From Peribacillus sp. Bi96 (GTDB lineage Bacteria; Bacillota; Bacilli; Bacillales; DSM-1321), in the NCBI RefSeq assembly GCF_918698115.1, contig NZ_CAKKLV010000002.1:406423-470422 (forward strand): DNA of 64,000 nucleotides, in the 5' to 3' direction. The position numbers and the translations under genes are program-made. The notes beneath the pieces are model-generated. The model saw only the letters and a list, made by a program, of their open reading frames with translations, was not told the DNA's origin and did not search any database. Of the stretch, positions 54,721 through 63,749 are shown piece by piece. Position 1 is the first letter of the stretch. Each line of letters begins with the position of its first letter.

Positions 54721-55314
54721 ATGACAAATAGTAGAATGAATCCTAAGGTTGATGAATTTTTAAGTAAAGCTAAAAATTGGAACGAAGAATATGAGAAGTT
54801 GAGGAATATCGTTCTTGACTGTGAGCTGACCGAAGAATTTAAGTGGATGCATCCTTGTTACACGTTTGAGAAAAAAAACGTAGTTTTAATACATGGATTT
54901 AAAGAATATTGTGCGCTTTTGTTTCACAAAGGTGCCTTGTTACAGGATGCCAATGGGATTCTAATCCAACAAACGGAGAATGTACAGGCGGCGCGTCAGA
55001 TTCGGTTCACCAATGTTCAAGAAATAGTTGAAATGGAAACCATCTTGAAAGCCTATATTCATGATGCCATTGAAGTTGAAAAAGCCGGTTTGGAAGTGGA
55101 ATTAAAGAAGACGGCAGACTTCATAATTCCTGATGAATTTCAAAATAAATTAGATGAAATCCCTGCCTTGAAAATTGCTTTTGAAGCATTGACGCCGGGA
55201 CGGCAAAGAGCATACATTCGTTATTTTTCTGAACCCAAACAATCCAAAACTCGAGTATCAAGAGTTGGAAAATATATCCAGGAAATTCTCAATGGAAAGG
55301 GATTAAATGATTGA
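54721..55314 (+). CDS. YdeI/OmdA-family protein
   Basis: 197 residues from ATG at 54721 (GAGGAG nine bases upstream; TTG precedes it). An N-terminal DUF1801-like domain (EFKWMHPCYTFEKKNVVLIHGFKEYCALLFHKGALL) is followed by a C-terminal FEALTPGRQRAYIRYFSEPKQSKTRVSRVGKYIQEIL element of the YdeI/bacteriocin-protection family. Role unknown. The preceding 54518-54717 stretch shows only a 25-codon frame whose TGA overlaps this start. Confidence 0.88.
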   Translation: MTNSRMNPKVDEFLSKAKNWNEEYEKLRNIVLDCELTEEFKWMHPCYTFEKKNVVLIHGFKEYCALLFHKGALLQDANGILIQQTENVQAARQIRFTNVQEIVEMETILKAYIHDAIEVEKAGLEVELKKTADFIIPDEFQNKLDEIPALKIAFEALTPGRQRAYIRYFSEPKQSKTRVSRVGKYIQEILNGKGLND

Positions 55315-55411
55315 TTCTTTGCACTCCTTTTGATGGCTTGCAGGTATCAGTGATACATGCAAGCCTTAATAGTCATACTAAATAGCATGAAATGACTACT
55401 TATAAAAGCTA

Positions 55412-55463
55412 AAAAGTGAGCTGCTACTCCCTCCTCCAATAGGTGAGTCGGCTCACTTTTTTA
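55412..55463 (+). terminator. terminator after the YdeI gene
   Basis: AAAAAGTGAGC pairs with GCTCACTTTTTT. The following 55464-55897 has no supported gene. Confidence 0.7.
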
Positions 55464-55897
55464 TTTGAGTAACTTTGAGGTTCACATTTACAACAAGCAC
55501 ACTCTTTCAAAAGGAGGTAAAACAATTTATGAAGAATTAATAGTGTGAGCAAAAGTGAGTCTTCTACTCCAGCTGAAAAATCGGGTAGAGAGGTGCTTTT
55601 TTTCGCAAGGTCATCGTGGTAATCGTACATAATTTCTTGAAAACAGCCTCTTTTTTTAATTCTTTTTTCTTCCCTCTTGTTTACCTATATATTGGTTCCA
55701 ATGAAATAGTGAGTGACGATTATAAAGTATATTCTGGCGAGGTGATTGTTAAAATTATCATTATTCAGTTTATTCGTTTCTTTCCTTTTCAAAAACGGTT
55801 TCCAGCCGTTTCAGCCTATTATATTTTAAAAATATACAAAAATAAATATACAAACCCGTCCTATTAGGCACACTACTATTAAAAACAGGAGGATACT

Positions 55898-56212
55898 ATG
55901 ACACCTCGTAATGTTCCAGCTAAAGATGAAATGAAAGTGAAAGAATCGCCTGCTTCGCCTGTTAAGGAAAGTGAAATAGCCCAACTCAGCCGATTGTTAG
56001 GAGCGGTCATGAGATATTTATCAGATGATGAGCAAGAAGAAATTGATATAGAATATCTTCTTGAAAATACCGAGGGTTTACGGGATTGGTGGAACAACTA
56101 TAGGGAGCTTGACCGAAAAAGGGTCGAAGAAGAAATAAAAAATTCCCTGACCGATTTATCTCTGGAAGAACTTGAAACCATCCGCGAACAAATCCGTCAT
56201 AAGGAAGAATAA
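55898..56212 (+). CDS. small charged protein of unknown function
   Basis: 104 residues, very charged, helical; C-terminal SLTDLSLEELETIREQIRHKEE is amphipathic. CAGGAGG before the ATG makes it a convincing gene. No family recognised. Confidence 0.65.
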   Translation: MTPRNVPAKDEMKVKESPASPVKESEIAQLSRLLGAVMRYLSDDEQEEIDIEYLLENTEGLRDWWNNYRELDRKRVEEEIKNSLTDLSLEELETIREQIRHKEE

Positions 56213-56344
56213 AAAAACCTGCAAAGGATTAACCTTACAGGATCCTACTATATAGCAGAGCATTTTATTGAAACATCATGCCGTTCAAACAACAGGACCT
56301 TCATTAAACCAATCGTTTGGAATGATTCATCCGAAGAATCCCGA

Positions 56345-57025
56345 TTAATTTCCGTTAAATGAGAGCTTTAATTCTAGTTGGTCAACCATGGAATCAACTA
56401 ATGCATGCAATGGATGTACTATCGTATTTCCGGTCTGACCCTCATACGTATTCGCTGCTTCAACCATGGAAAGTTGCGCTACCGAAAGGGGTCTTTTTTC
56501 ACGATTAAACTGGAGTAGGAAATTCACGATTTCCTGGTTATATTTTTCACCTAACCCCTGCATAATCAATTCGAAGGTGTTGTCGATGATGATAATTTCA
56601 ACATCAACAGCCACATCCCCATATTTTTTTGCGTGGGCATGTAAACGTTTTATTGTTCCTTCAACTGTAGCAGGGTTCGTGAAAAGGATGATTTGCGGTT
56701 GCTGCAACTGACAAATTAGTTCAAAATATGGTTCATCGATTTTAATGATAGGCAGAGATAAAGATAGTTGTTCTTCGTTTAATAAAGCGATGTAGTTCGT
56801 ACAGGTTATCAGGATGGCATCCACATTACATTCGGCAATCCATTCAATTTGTTCTTTGACTCTTTTTTGAGCATCCGAATACATAAACTCCTCACCTATT
56901 CCCACCCGATGCATCAATCCTGGGTCTACAAAATGAAGCCATTCAATATCGAATTGGGAGAACGCTTTTTCTATGTATTCTACATTTGAATAATGAGCAT
57001 GCAAACAGCCTATCCTTTTTCTCAT
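56345..57025 (-). CDS. Asp/Glu racemase-superfamily protein
   Basis: 226 residues from ATG at 57025 (another ATG two codons upstream; a weak GGGA site serves either). The long open frame beyond is unsupported. The fold is suggested by VDAILITCTNYIALL with a Cys at the first catalytic position (Cys75) and IIDNTFELIMQGLG. The second half has VHPLHALVDS where racemases have their second Cys, so it is not a canonical two-Cys racemase; a decarboxylase- or isomerase-like member is possible. Confidence 0.7.
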   Translation of the reverse strand: MRKRIGCLHAHYSNVEYIEKAFSQFDIEWLHFVDPGLMHRVGIGEEFMYSDAQKRVKEQIEWIAECNVDAILITCTNYIALLNEEQLSLSLPIIKIDEPYFELICQLQQPQIILFTNPATVEGTIKRLHAHAKKYGDVAVDVEIIIIDNTFELIMQGLGEKYNQEIVNFLLQFNREKRPLSVAQLSMVEAANTYEGQTGNTIVHPLHALVDSMVDQLELKLSFNGN

Positions 57026-57298
57026 GAACATCCCGCTTTCACCAGACAGATTTCTAATCATTCTAACACAAAAGACAGCATTCCTTTGTTTTTTCTTATG
57101 CCGTTTCCCTCCTGCTTTAATCGAAGGCGAACAAATATCCATCATGCTTGTTGGGAATGAACCGTGCCCCCGAGCATATATTTATCAAGCAAGTGGCATC
57201 ATCATAAAAATGAAACTGCTGGACGCAACCAATGAAGAGAACATCATGTCAAAAGAGATGATCATGTTAAGTCATATGAAAATCCTTATATTTGGAGA

Positions 57299-57514
57299 GT
57301 GTTCATTATTCTATATTTAATCGCGATTCTTTTTCCGCCATTAGCCGTATTATTAGCGGGTAAACCCATTCAGGCTGTGTTTAATTTAATCCTCACCCTA
57401 TTTTTCTATGTCCCTGGTTTAATTCATGCCATCTTAGTTGTGCATGATAAGAAAGCTGATAAGCGAATGAAGCTGCAAGCTGCACTAATTGCTAAATCGA
57501 AACGAAATGAATAA
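57299..57514 (+). CDS. PMP3/YqaE-family membrane peptide
   Basis: About 68-71 residues with two helices: LYLIAILFPPLAVLLAGKP and VFNLILTLFFYVPGLIHAILVV, the PMP3 (UPF0057) signature. These proteins affect membrane potential under salt or cold stress. Start is uncertain: a GTG at 57299 overlaps the GGAGAG site, whereas ATT codons at 57305 or 57308 have normal spacing but would be rare starts. Confidence 0.85.
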   Translation: MFIILYLIAILFPPLAVLLAGKPIQAVFNLILTLFFYVPGLIHAILVVHDKKADKRMKLQAALIAKSKRNE

Positions 57515-57588
57515 GCTTATCTATACAACCATACTTCAACCCGAATCCGTACACTGAAGGTGCCCGTTTTTCGGGTTGTTCGATCGGT

Positions 57589-60159
57589 TTAATTGTATCT
57601 GTGCGTCTTCCTATGCCCTCTATGGTAACAAGCATCACATATATGAAAACGAGAGTCATCGGGCAACTTTTTTCCACAACGCTTGCATTTTTTTTGATAA
57701 TTCAGCATTTCATCTTTTAATTGATCATGAACGCCATCACTGATTTCTTCACGAATACGCTCCCAATAAACTGCTTCAGTCCTCTTGCCCATCCGATATA
57801 AAAATAATAAATGAAGGCCTATCGCTTTATAAGAAAGTTCCAATTCCTCGAGATTTCTAGTCTTGATGATCGGTTCAGGAAGATCACTGCTTTCGGCTAT
57901 CGCCTCGACCGTTTCCAGCCATTGCCTGATGAGACTTGGTTCTTTGGCTGAAAAAGGGATATGCAGGAAACCATATAAATCCATTAAGGAAAAACGCACT
58001 TCGATTTCGGTATCACGTATTAGCTCGTAAAGCTCCCTTTCTTCCGATAGCGCAGCTTTTTTCGTCCCTTTAGGCGGCTCAAACCTTTCCCACATTTCGA
58101 AAAATGTTCCTAGGTTTCGGTAATACTTTTGAAATCGTTCAAATACAGCAGAGGTTGGGGCGATCGTAAAGGTTTGAACTGGCTCATCTACTTGTTCCAG
58201 CAACTTATTCATGATTTTGATCTCTGCTGTGAATGCAACCTTACCAGTGTCATATATACCTTTTCTCCCCGCTCGACCTGCGATTTGTTTAACTTCTTGT
58301 GAAGTCAATCTCCTTCTTCGTGTCCCGTCGAACTTTTCATTTTCAAGAAAGACAATGCGGCGTATTGGCAAGTTCAATCCCATTCCTATCGCATCTGTGG
58401 CAACGACGACTGATGTTTCACCGCGATTGAACAGCTCTATTTGCCGTTTTCTATTTTCGGGAGGCATACTGCCGTATATCATGCTCACATTATGTCCACT
58501 TTCTTTTAGGCGGGACGCCGTTTCCAGAACCTGCCTTCTCGAAAAGCAAATGAGTGCATCCCCTTTTTTGGTATACTTTAACCCAAATTCCTTTTGTTCT
58601 ACTTCAAGCGGTATCTCCCGCCTATATTCGTGGAGTTCCAGATCTGCTTCATTCAAAAGGTTCAGAAGCATCACTTTGATATTCTTGCTCCCGATAATGT
58701 GTACTTCTTTCGCATTTGCTTGCGTGATTGCCCGAAACCATGAAAAGCCTCGATCTTTATCTGCAATCATTTGGGATTCATCTATAACGATTACTTCATG
58801 GTAGTCTTTTTCATGAAACATCTCAACGGTACTAGAAATGTGATTTGCACCCTCTACCGCCTTTTCTTCTTCACCGGTCTTTAATGAACAAGGAACTCCA
58901 TCCGCATTTAACTTGTCAAACACTTCTAGTGCCAGCAGTCTAAGGGGAGCTAAATACAAGCCGCTTTCCGCTTCTTTCATTTTTTGTAAGGCCTGATGCG
59001 TCTTACCGGTATTTGTCTCCCCGATATGCAATACATATCTAACTTTTTTCCCTAAGGATGGAGTATAGGCCTTTCCTATAATGTCATCGATCATCCTTTG
59101 CTCTTCTGCCTGCTTCTTGGCTAGTTCTGCCAATGCTTCAGCTTTTCTTCTTTCTCTGTTCGCCTCGTCCTTTTCAAATATTTCCTCGTGCAATGTTTCA
59201 TTAAAAGGAACTCCCTCAAGGTTCAGTAAATCAGAAACGTATTCTTCTTGAAGTTCGTCAAAACAGGCCTGGGACAAATCAGCCAATTCATCCCGCAAAA
59301 TACCCTGCAGGACTTCAACCGTCAACCTCTCCCCATATGACTCCAAAAAATCATGATGAAGGGCAGCCGGTAATTGGTTCAAGTAATTTTCAGGCGCAAT
59401 TTTTACAATGAAATCCGAAACTAACCTCTCATACCGATAGAAGTAATTTTCATATTCATAACGGTTCCTTCCCCAATCGAATAACGAATGGATATCGCCT
59501 GTCAACTCTTCAAAAAAATCAGTGACCATTATATATTCGGTTGCTTGAAATCCCCCTTCTTCAACTAATTTCTCTTCAAGCAAGTATGGATCGACGTATT
59601 GGAATTTAGGCTTATTATGAAGATCAGCTGCCAAAATCCCGGCAATATAATGCCTGACATGTAAATATAAAGGCAGTGAGCGTTCTTCAAAAAATGCATT
59701 AGCTCCTTCTTGAAGTCTTTCTCGTATCTTCCACCGTTTCTTAGCTCTAAGCTGTTCTTCTTGTCGTTTGAAGAAGTTTTCCCTTGCCTTTTTATATCGC
59801 TTCTCCCAATCTTCTTTATTTACAGCAAAGCATTCGTTCATCCACGTTAAAGCATTAAAGGGACGGTACTTCCTTAATTCGTTGCGAAACATACTATTGA
59901 TCAGCTTGTGATCTGAACCTTCCGTTACAAAGCCCCTTTCGTTTAGAAAAAGCTTTTTTTCCTTTCTGGGCACATCGTTTGATGCTTTATTTAACCAAAC
60001 ATTTATCCAAATTTGCCCAATGAACGACATCCTGTCGGATATATATGTTGCATATGAAGGCAATGTCTCTTGATTCTCTAAATAAAAATCCATATCCTGG
60101 ATGATTTTTTCCTTTGTATTCTCTATAGCAATAGGGTATATACTTTCTAATTTTCCCAT
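57589..60159 (-). CDS. Suv3-like DExH RNA helicase
   Basis: 856 residues. A helical N-terminal region (1-360) is followed by RYVLHIGETNTGKTHQAL (Walker A), LYLAPLRLLALEV, VIVIDESQMI (DExH-type box), ICFSRRQV, VVVATDAIGMGLNLP and QIAGRAGRKG (motif VI). A C-terminal Suv3-type domain and a four-Cys zinc ribbon (CKRCGKKLP...CDACYHRG) follow. Resembles mitochondrial Suv3 more than DEAD-box proteins; in bacteria of unknown role, probably RNA turnover. GGGGATC before the ATG. Confidence 0.88.
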   Translation of the reverse strand: MGKLESIYPIAIENTKEKIIQDMDFYLENQETLPSYATYISDRMSFIGQIWINVWLNKASNDVPRKEKKLFLNERGFVTEGSDHKLINSMFRNELRKYRPFNALTWMNECFAVNKEDWEKRYKKARENFFKRQEEQLRAKKRWKIRERLQEGANAFFEERSLPLYLHVRHYIAGILAADLHNKPKFQYVDPYLLEEKLVEEGGFQATEYIMVTDFFEELTGDIHSLFDWGRNRYEYENYFYRYERLVSDFIVKIAPENYLNQLPAALHHDFLESYGERLTVEVLQGILRDELADLSQACFDELQEEYVSDLLNLEGVPFNETLHEEIFEKDEANRERRKAEALAELAKKQAEEQRMIDDIIGKAYTPSLGKKVRYVLHIGETNTGKTHQALQKMKEAESGLYLAPLRLLALEVFDKLNADGVPCSLKTGEEEKAVEGANHISSTVEMFHEKDYHEVIVIDESQMIADKDRGFSWFRAITQANAKEVHIIGSKNIKVMLLNLLNEADLELHEYRREIPLEVEQKEFGLKYTKKGDALICFSRRQVLETASRLKESGHNVSMIYGSMPPENRKRQIELFNRGETSVVVATDAIGMGLNLPIRRIVFLENEKFDGTRRRRLTSQEVKQIAGRAGRKGIYDTGKVAFTAEIKIMNKLLEQVDEPVQTFTIAPTSAVFERFQKYYRNLGTFFEMWERFEPPKGTKKAALSEERELYELIRDTEIEVRFSLMDLYGFLHIPFSAKEPSLIRQWLETVEAIAESSDLPEPIIKTRNLEELELSYKAIGLHLLFLYRMGKRTEAVYWERIREEISDGVHDQLKDEMLNYQKKCKRCGKKLPDDSRFHICDACYHRGHRKTHRYN

Positions 60160-61122
60160 AATGATCCCCTTTTGAATGATCCTGTATGTACGTAAGTCTT
60201 ACCTTTTATTCTCTCCAAAACATTTCTTTCAATGAGCACGATACCTTCGTTTTCTCTATATAATTCAGACGGCTCATTAATCATGAGGAGCGGAAATGTC
60301 GCGGTTTTATTAAATGATAAATTAGACAAGATGGTTTAGATAAGATACTCTTGCCATTTCATGTATCGTATATTGCATGAGAACCAGACTTAAGAAAAAT
60401 GAAATTTAAAAAATAGCCGAAAATCATATAGAAATATGGAGACAGTCCATTACACGATCTCGATAATCCATCAATGGAATCACTCCAACCTCTTATTTGA
60501 GTTTAGTGGAAATCTGGACAACTGTCACGGTTTTGGCTTGAAGCCAATCATTATTCCGAATTTGAAAGAACATGCTTTGACTAGTGACCACCCTCTAACG
60601 AAATTTATAGGAATGTGTGTTTTATGAGGGTTCTTGAACATAGGTTCATGATGTGCATTCGAGAAAAACTCTTTTATTCATTGGAGTTTTGACAGTTCAA
60701 ACGATCGTGCTTGGAAATCGGATATCAGGAGTCTTTTTATCACGTCTTTACAATGGGAACTTCATTTATATTTGTAATATTCCATTGGATGTGGAGACGC
60801 CATTCTTAAGTCTGAATGACTTTTACATACTTTACAAGGTGGCAGTCATGTCAGGGCGTATCGGTGGTGATGTATTCATTGTATTATTTCATTCATCGTA
60901 ATGTGAGTATTTAATGAAAAGCACTAAGGAAAACGCTGAATGATTATTGTAACATTCATCCACCATGCTCAATCTCAATAAGGGAAATGGTTAATTCGTT
61001 TCAATCAGAGATAAGCTTTTATCCTAATAAAATGAAGTCCCTCATGAAAAGAATCGATTGTACAATGATTTGGCAAAAGAGCTTCGTCGCAATAATATTC
61101 ATACTTGCAAGTTGCGATTTTC
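60160..61122. other. gap without recognised genes
   Basis: Short open frames (e.g. 60147-60329 minus, overlapping the helicase start; 60653-60901 plus) lack ribosome binding sites and family resemblance. Confidence 0.4.
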
Positions 61123-61156
61123 AAAAAAAAAACCGTTCTCCATTGAGAGACCGGCT
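61123..61156 (-). terminator. terminator of the spoIIS operon
   Basis: Minus strand CCGGTCTC/GAGAACGG followed by ten T, just past the last small ORF. Confidence 0.8.
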
Positions 61157-61161
61157 TTCCT

Positions 61162-61299
61162 TTATCTTAAAAAAATCCAACGTTTTGCTTTCAACCTTTG
61201 CAGTAGCCTAAGGAGATCGGCATTTTCCTTATGTATCCGTTTCTCGGATGGTGAAGCAGAGGGGGCCGGGATGTTCACTCTCTCGGGTTTTTTGTTCAT
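61162..61299 (-). CDS. SpoIISC-like small antitoxin candidate
   Basis: 45 residues: MNKKPERVNIPAPSASP then SEKRIHKENADLLRLLQR. The SPSEKRIHKENADLL stretch parallels SPHTKKVMKQNERII of the SpoIISB-like ORF before it. B. subtilis has a third gene, spoIISC, for a second antitoxin at the same place. GGAAGGG lies 11-12 bases before the ATG, and a strong terminator follows at once. Confidence 0.65.
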   Translation of the reverse strand: MNKKPERVNIPAPSASPSEKRIHKENADLLRLLQRLKAKRWIFLR

Positions 61300-61397
61300 A
61301 TTCTAAAAAGACCCTTCCTATACTGTAGTTTTAAATAGTATATGCGGGTTCTCCTCTAAATATCATTCAGGCTAAGGAAAAACCTCTGCCCTGATCC

Positions 61398-61577
61398 TTA
61401 TAAAACATTTTTTAACATGCTGAAGCGTGCAGTTTTTTCTTTTTGTTTCAGGATAATGCGTTCGTTCTGTTTCATCACTTTTTTAGTATGGGGGCTTAAC
61501 CCTACATCTGGTATCTTTACCTGTGGTTTAATTACGGCAACTGAAACTTCACTTCCGGCTTTATCATAAATGCTCAT
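61398..61577 (-). CDS. spoIISB: SpoIISB-like antitoxin
   Basis: 59 residues. VGLSPHTKKVMKQNERIILKQKEKTA aligns with B. subtilis SpoIISB VSPHTARIFKENERLIDEYKRKKA as I recall it. Its ATG follows the spoIISA TAA directly (TAAATG) with GGTGGTGAAGG upstream, so translation is coupled. It should bind the cytosolic domain of SpoIISA and block toxicity. Confidence 0.82.
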   Translation of the reverse strand: MSIYDKAGSEVSVAVIKPQVKIPDVGLSPHTKKVMKQNERIILKQKEKTARFSMLKNVL

Positions 61578-62327
61578 TTAACCTTCACCACCTGGATTTT
61601 GTTTTATGACCATATCGAACATCATGATCAATAATGCTATTAATAAACAATCGACTTCTGAAACGAAGCTTTCTGATTTAACGTCTAGGATATAAGGTTC
61701 CATCAAAATACTTACAGGCTGAAGAGCCATTTTTTCTTCATCATTATAATACGTATCTTCTCTTTCCAATGTAGCACGAATGGTACTGCCATTCAAGTTC
61801 GGATGCCCATTTATCACCAATTGCTTGTCCTGTTCCGTTTTGAAAGAAAGAATTTTCACGTTCATCCCTTCCTTGGCTGCATATGCTTGAAGGAGAATGC
61901 TCAAATAAGCCAAGTATTCCTTATTTGTTTGATAAAACTCAGGAATCCCTTCTTTTTTCAATAGGTGAAACATATTCTTGACCTTTTCCCTATTGTCCGT
62001 TAATAGTTTGTCACTTTCCGCCACTGCTTTAGTTGCATAGGATAATTCATTATCGCCGATTTTGGATATATACATGCTCAAGAACACAAACATATCAATC
62101 AGGATGAATACAATGGCCATAATCAAAAAGTTTTTCCACTCGTTGAAAATACTCATTGGATAGAAATTCCAGTAAATCAGTGCTCCTAGTATAAAAATGA
62201 CATACCAGGTTTTTCGAATCGCTTCAATCTTTTTACTTACCTTGTCTTTATATTTCCAAGAAAGAATGACATAGGCCAATAAAGCAAAAAATACTACCCA
62301 TACAAAGACTCTGAAAAACGTTAACAA
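61578..62327 (-). CDS. spoIISA: SpoIISA-like membrane toxin
   Basis: 249 residues from the TTG at 62327 (AAGGTG nine bases before). This start gives LTFFRVFVW, matching the N-terminus of B. subtilis SpoIISA (248 aa); the upstream ATG at 62351 adds eight unmatched residues. Three membrane helices (2-24, approx. 40-60, 68-88) with AIRKTWYVIFILGALIYW in between, then a cytosolic GAF-like domain with YYNDEEK and VSEVDCLLIALL. In B. subtilis the protein kills by membrane damage unless SpoIISB is present. Cognate antitoxin gene adjacent. Confidence 0.9.
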   Translation of the reverse strand: MLTFFRVFVWVVFFALLAYVILSWKYKDKVSKKIEAIRKTWYVIFILGALIYWNFYPMSIFNEWKNFLIMAIVFILIDMFVFLSMYISKIGDNELSYATKAVAESDKLLTDNREKVKNMFHLLKKEGIPEFYQTNKEYLAYLSILLQAYAAKEGMNVKILSFKTEQDKQLVINGHPNLNGSTIRATLEREDTYYNDEEKMALQPVSILMEPYILDVKSESFVSEVDCLLIALLIMMFDMVIKQNPGGEG

Positions 62328-62596
62328 TCGTATTATCACCTTACCCCTCATACGCCGGTTACATAACTTATCACTCTCTATATATTATTCATTATTTATA
62401 CCTCTTTTCCCTGCTTACGGAGTGTGAAACTTATACACTGGTCTTAGGAGTTTTCATCCGCTTGAAGAACACTTCCCATTTTCACCACCTCGTAGTCACC
62501 GCAAATATTTATGGGACATTGCAGTAAATAACCTTACCTTTTCTGTGATATGATAAGTTAACGAAAAGGTCTGATTCATATTGGAGGAATATATTC

Positions 62597-63682
62597 ATGC
62601 TGAAAATTTTAAAAATCCTCATTTCTTTTTTTATTTTATTGTTACTTTTCCTTAAGCTCTATCCACCTCTAGGGAGACGTACCTCCAAAGAAAAAGCGAA
62701 AAGTTTCAATGAGATAGAGCATTTTGCCAATTGGAAATTCCTCAATCAGATTCCTGCCAGTCAAGCGATGAGTCTTAAACATACTGGTTCGATATTACGG
62801 GATTACATAAAAGGCAATCCGAGAAGGAGGCCTGACCACCCAATCGTAATGGGTACAAAAGGACCTGCATCTGTGAATTCCAATAAAGTCACCTGGTTTG
62901 GTCATTCTGCATTCATGTTGGAATTAGATGGGAAAACAATTTTAGTGGATCCTATGTTTGGTAAAGCGCCCACTCCATTTCCTTGGTTTGGGAACAAGCG
63001 GTTTAGCGGAGAGCTGCCTTTGGATTTGGATAGTCTGCCTCCTATCGATGCCGTTCTACTCTCACATGACCACTACGATCATTTGGATTATTTCTCTATA
63101 AAGAAACTAAAAGATAGGGTCGGTTCGTTCATAGTACCGCTCGGTGTCGGAGGACATCTTGAGAGATGGGGTGTAAAAAAAGAGCTGATTTCTGAACATA
63201 ATTGGTGGGATGAAGTTACATTCAAGGATTTGCAATTTGTTTGTACACCTGCAAGACATTTTTCTGGAAGAAGTTTACGTGATGGCAATTCGACGCTTTG
63301 GTGCTCTTGGGTAATTAATGGCCATGAAGAAAAGGTATTTTTCAGCGGCGATAGTGGATATGGTAGCCATTTTAAAGAAATCGGCGAAAAATACGGTCCT
63401 TTTGATTTAACATTAATGGAATGCGGCCAATATGATGAGCGCTGGTCCACCATCCATATGATGCCTGAGGAAACGGTACAAGCGCACATCGATGTACAAG
63501 GAAAACTGATGATTCCCATTCATTGGGCTGGATTCACATTGTCATTTCATGACTGGACAGATCCAATAGAACGGGTAACAAAAGCGGCCAATGAACTTGA
63601 TGTTCAGGTCAGTACCCCTCAACTAGGCGAACCAGTATTGATTGGGACAAAAGACTTCCCTCGAACAATCTGGTGGAAATAA
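62597..63682 (+). CDS. MBL-fold hydrolase, NAPE-PLD-like
   Basis: 361 residues. An N-terminal membrane helix (1-22) anchors a metallo-beta-lactamase domain: TWFGHSAFML, LLSHDHYDHLDY (HxHxDH), TPARHFSGR, FSGDSGYG and PIHWAGF. Closest in plan to N-acyl-phosphatidylethanolamine phospholipase D-like proteins; a phosphodiesterase role is likely, substrate unknown. TGGAGGA before the ATG. Confidence 0.9.
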   Translation: MLKILKILISFFILLLLFLKLYPPLGRRTSKEKAKSFNEIEHFANWKFLNQIPASQAMSLKHTGSILRDYIKGNPRRRPDHPIVMGTKGPASVNSNKVTWFGHSAFMLELDGKTILVDPMFGKAPTPFPWFGNKRFSGELPLDLDSLPPIDAVLLSHDHYDHLDYFSIKKLKDRVGSFIVPLGVGGHLERWGVKKELISEHNWWDEVTFKDLQFVCTPARHFSGRSLRDGNSTLWCSWVINGHEEKVFFSGDSGYGSHFKEIGEKYGPFDLTLMECGQYDERWSTIHMMPEETVQAHIDVQGKLMIPIHWAGFTLSFHDWTDPIERVTKAANELDVQVSTPQLGEPVLIGTKDFPRTIWWK

Positions 63683-63697
63683 AAAAGGTCCGTCCTT

Positions 63698-63747
63698 GAA
63701 CTGCACCCCAATTGTTAGACAACATCTAACAATTGGAGGTGCAGTTT
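63698..63747 (+). terminator. IS leader hairpin, also terminator-like
   Basis: CCAATTGTTAGA pairs exactly with TCTAACAATTGG, extended by AACTGCACC/GGTGCAGTT, followed by TTTTTT. The GGAGG of the transposase lies in the stem, so read-through mRNA from the MBL gene would hide it; the same hairpin can end that mRNA. Confidence 0.7.
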
Positions 63748-63749
63748 TT

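Noticed and set aside
55500..55620. Second hairpin-like region after the YdeI gene as a T-box or riboswitch
   Set aside because: GAGTAG/CTACTC pieces repeat loosely but no T-box sequence or conserved fold is visible, and no gene follows closely.
60147..60329. 60-codon minus-strand frame overlapping the helicase start
   Set aside because: TTG start without a binding site and no family resemblance; at best a degraded remnant.
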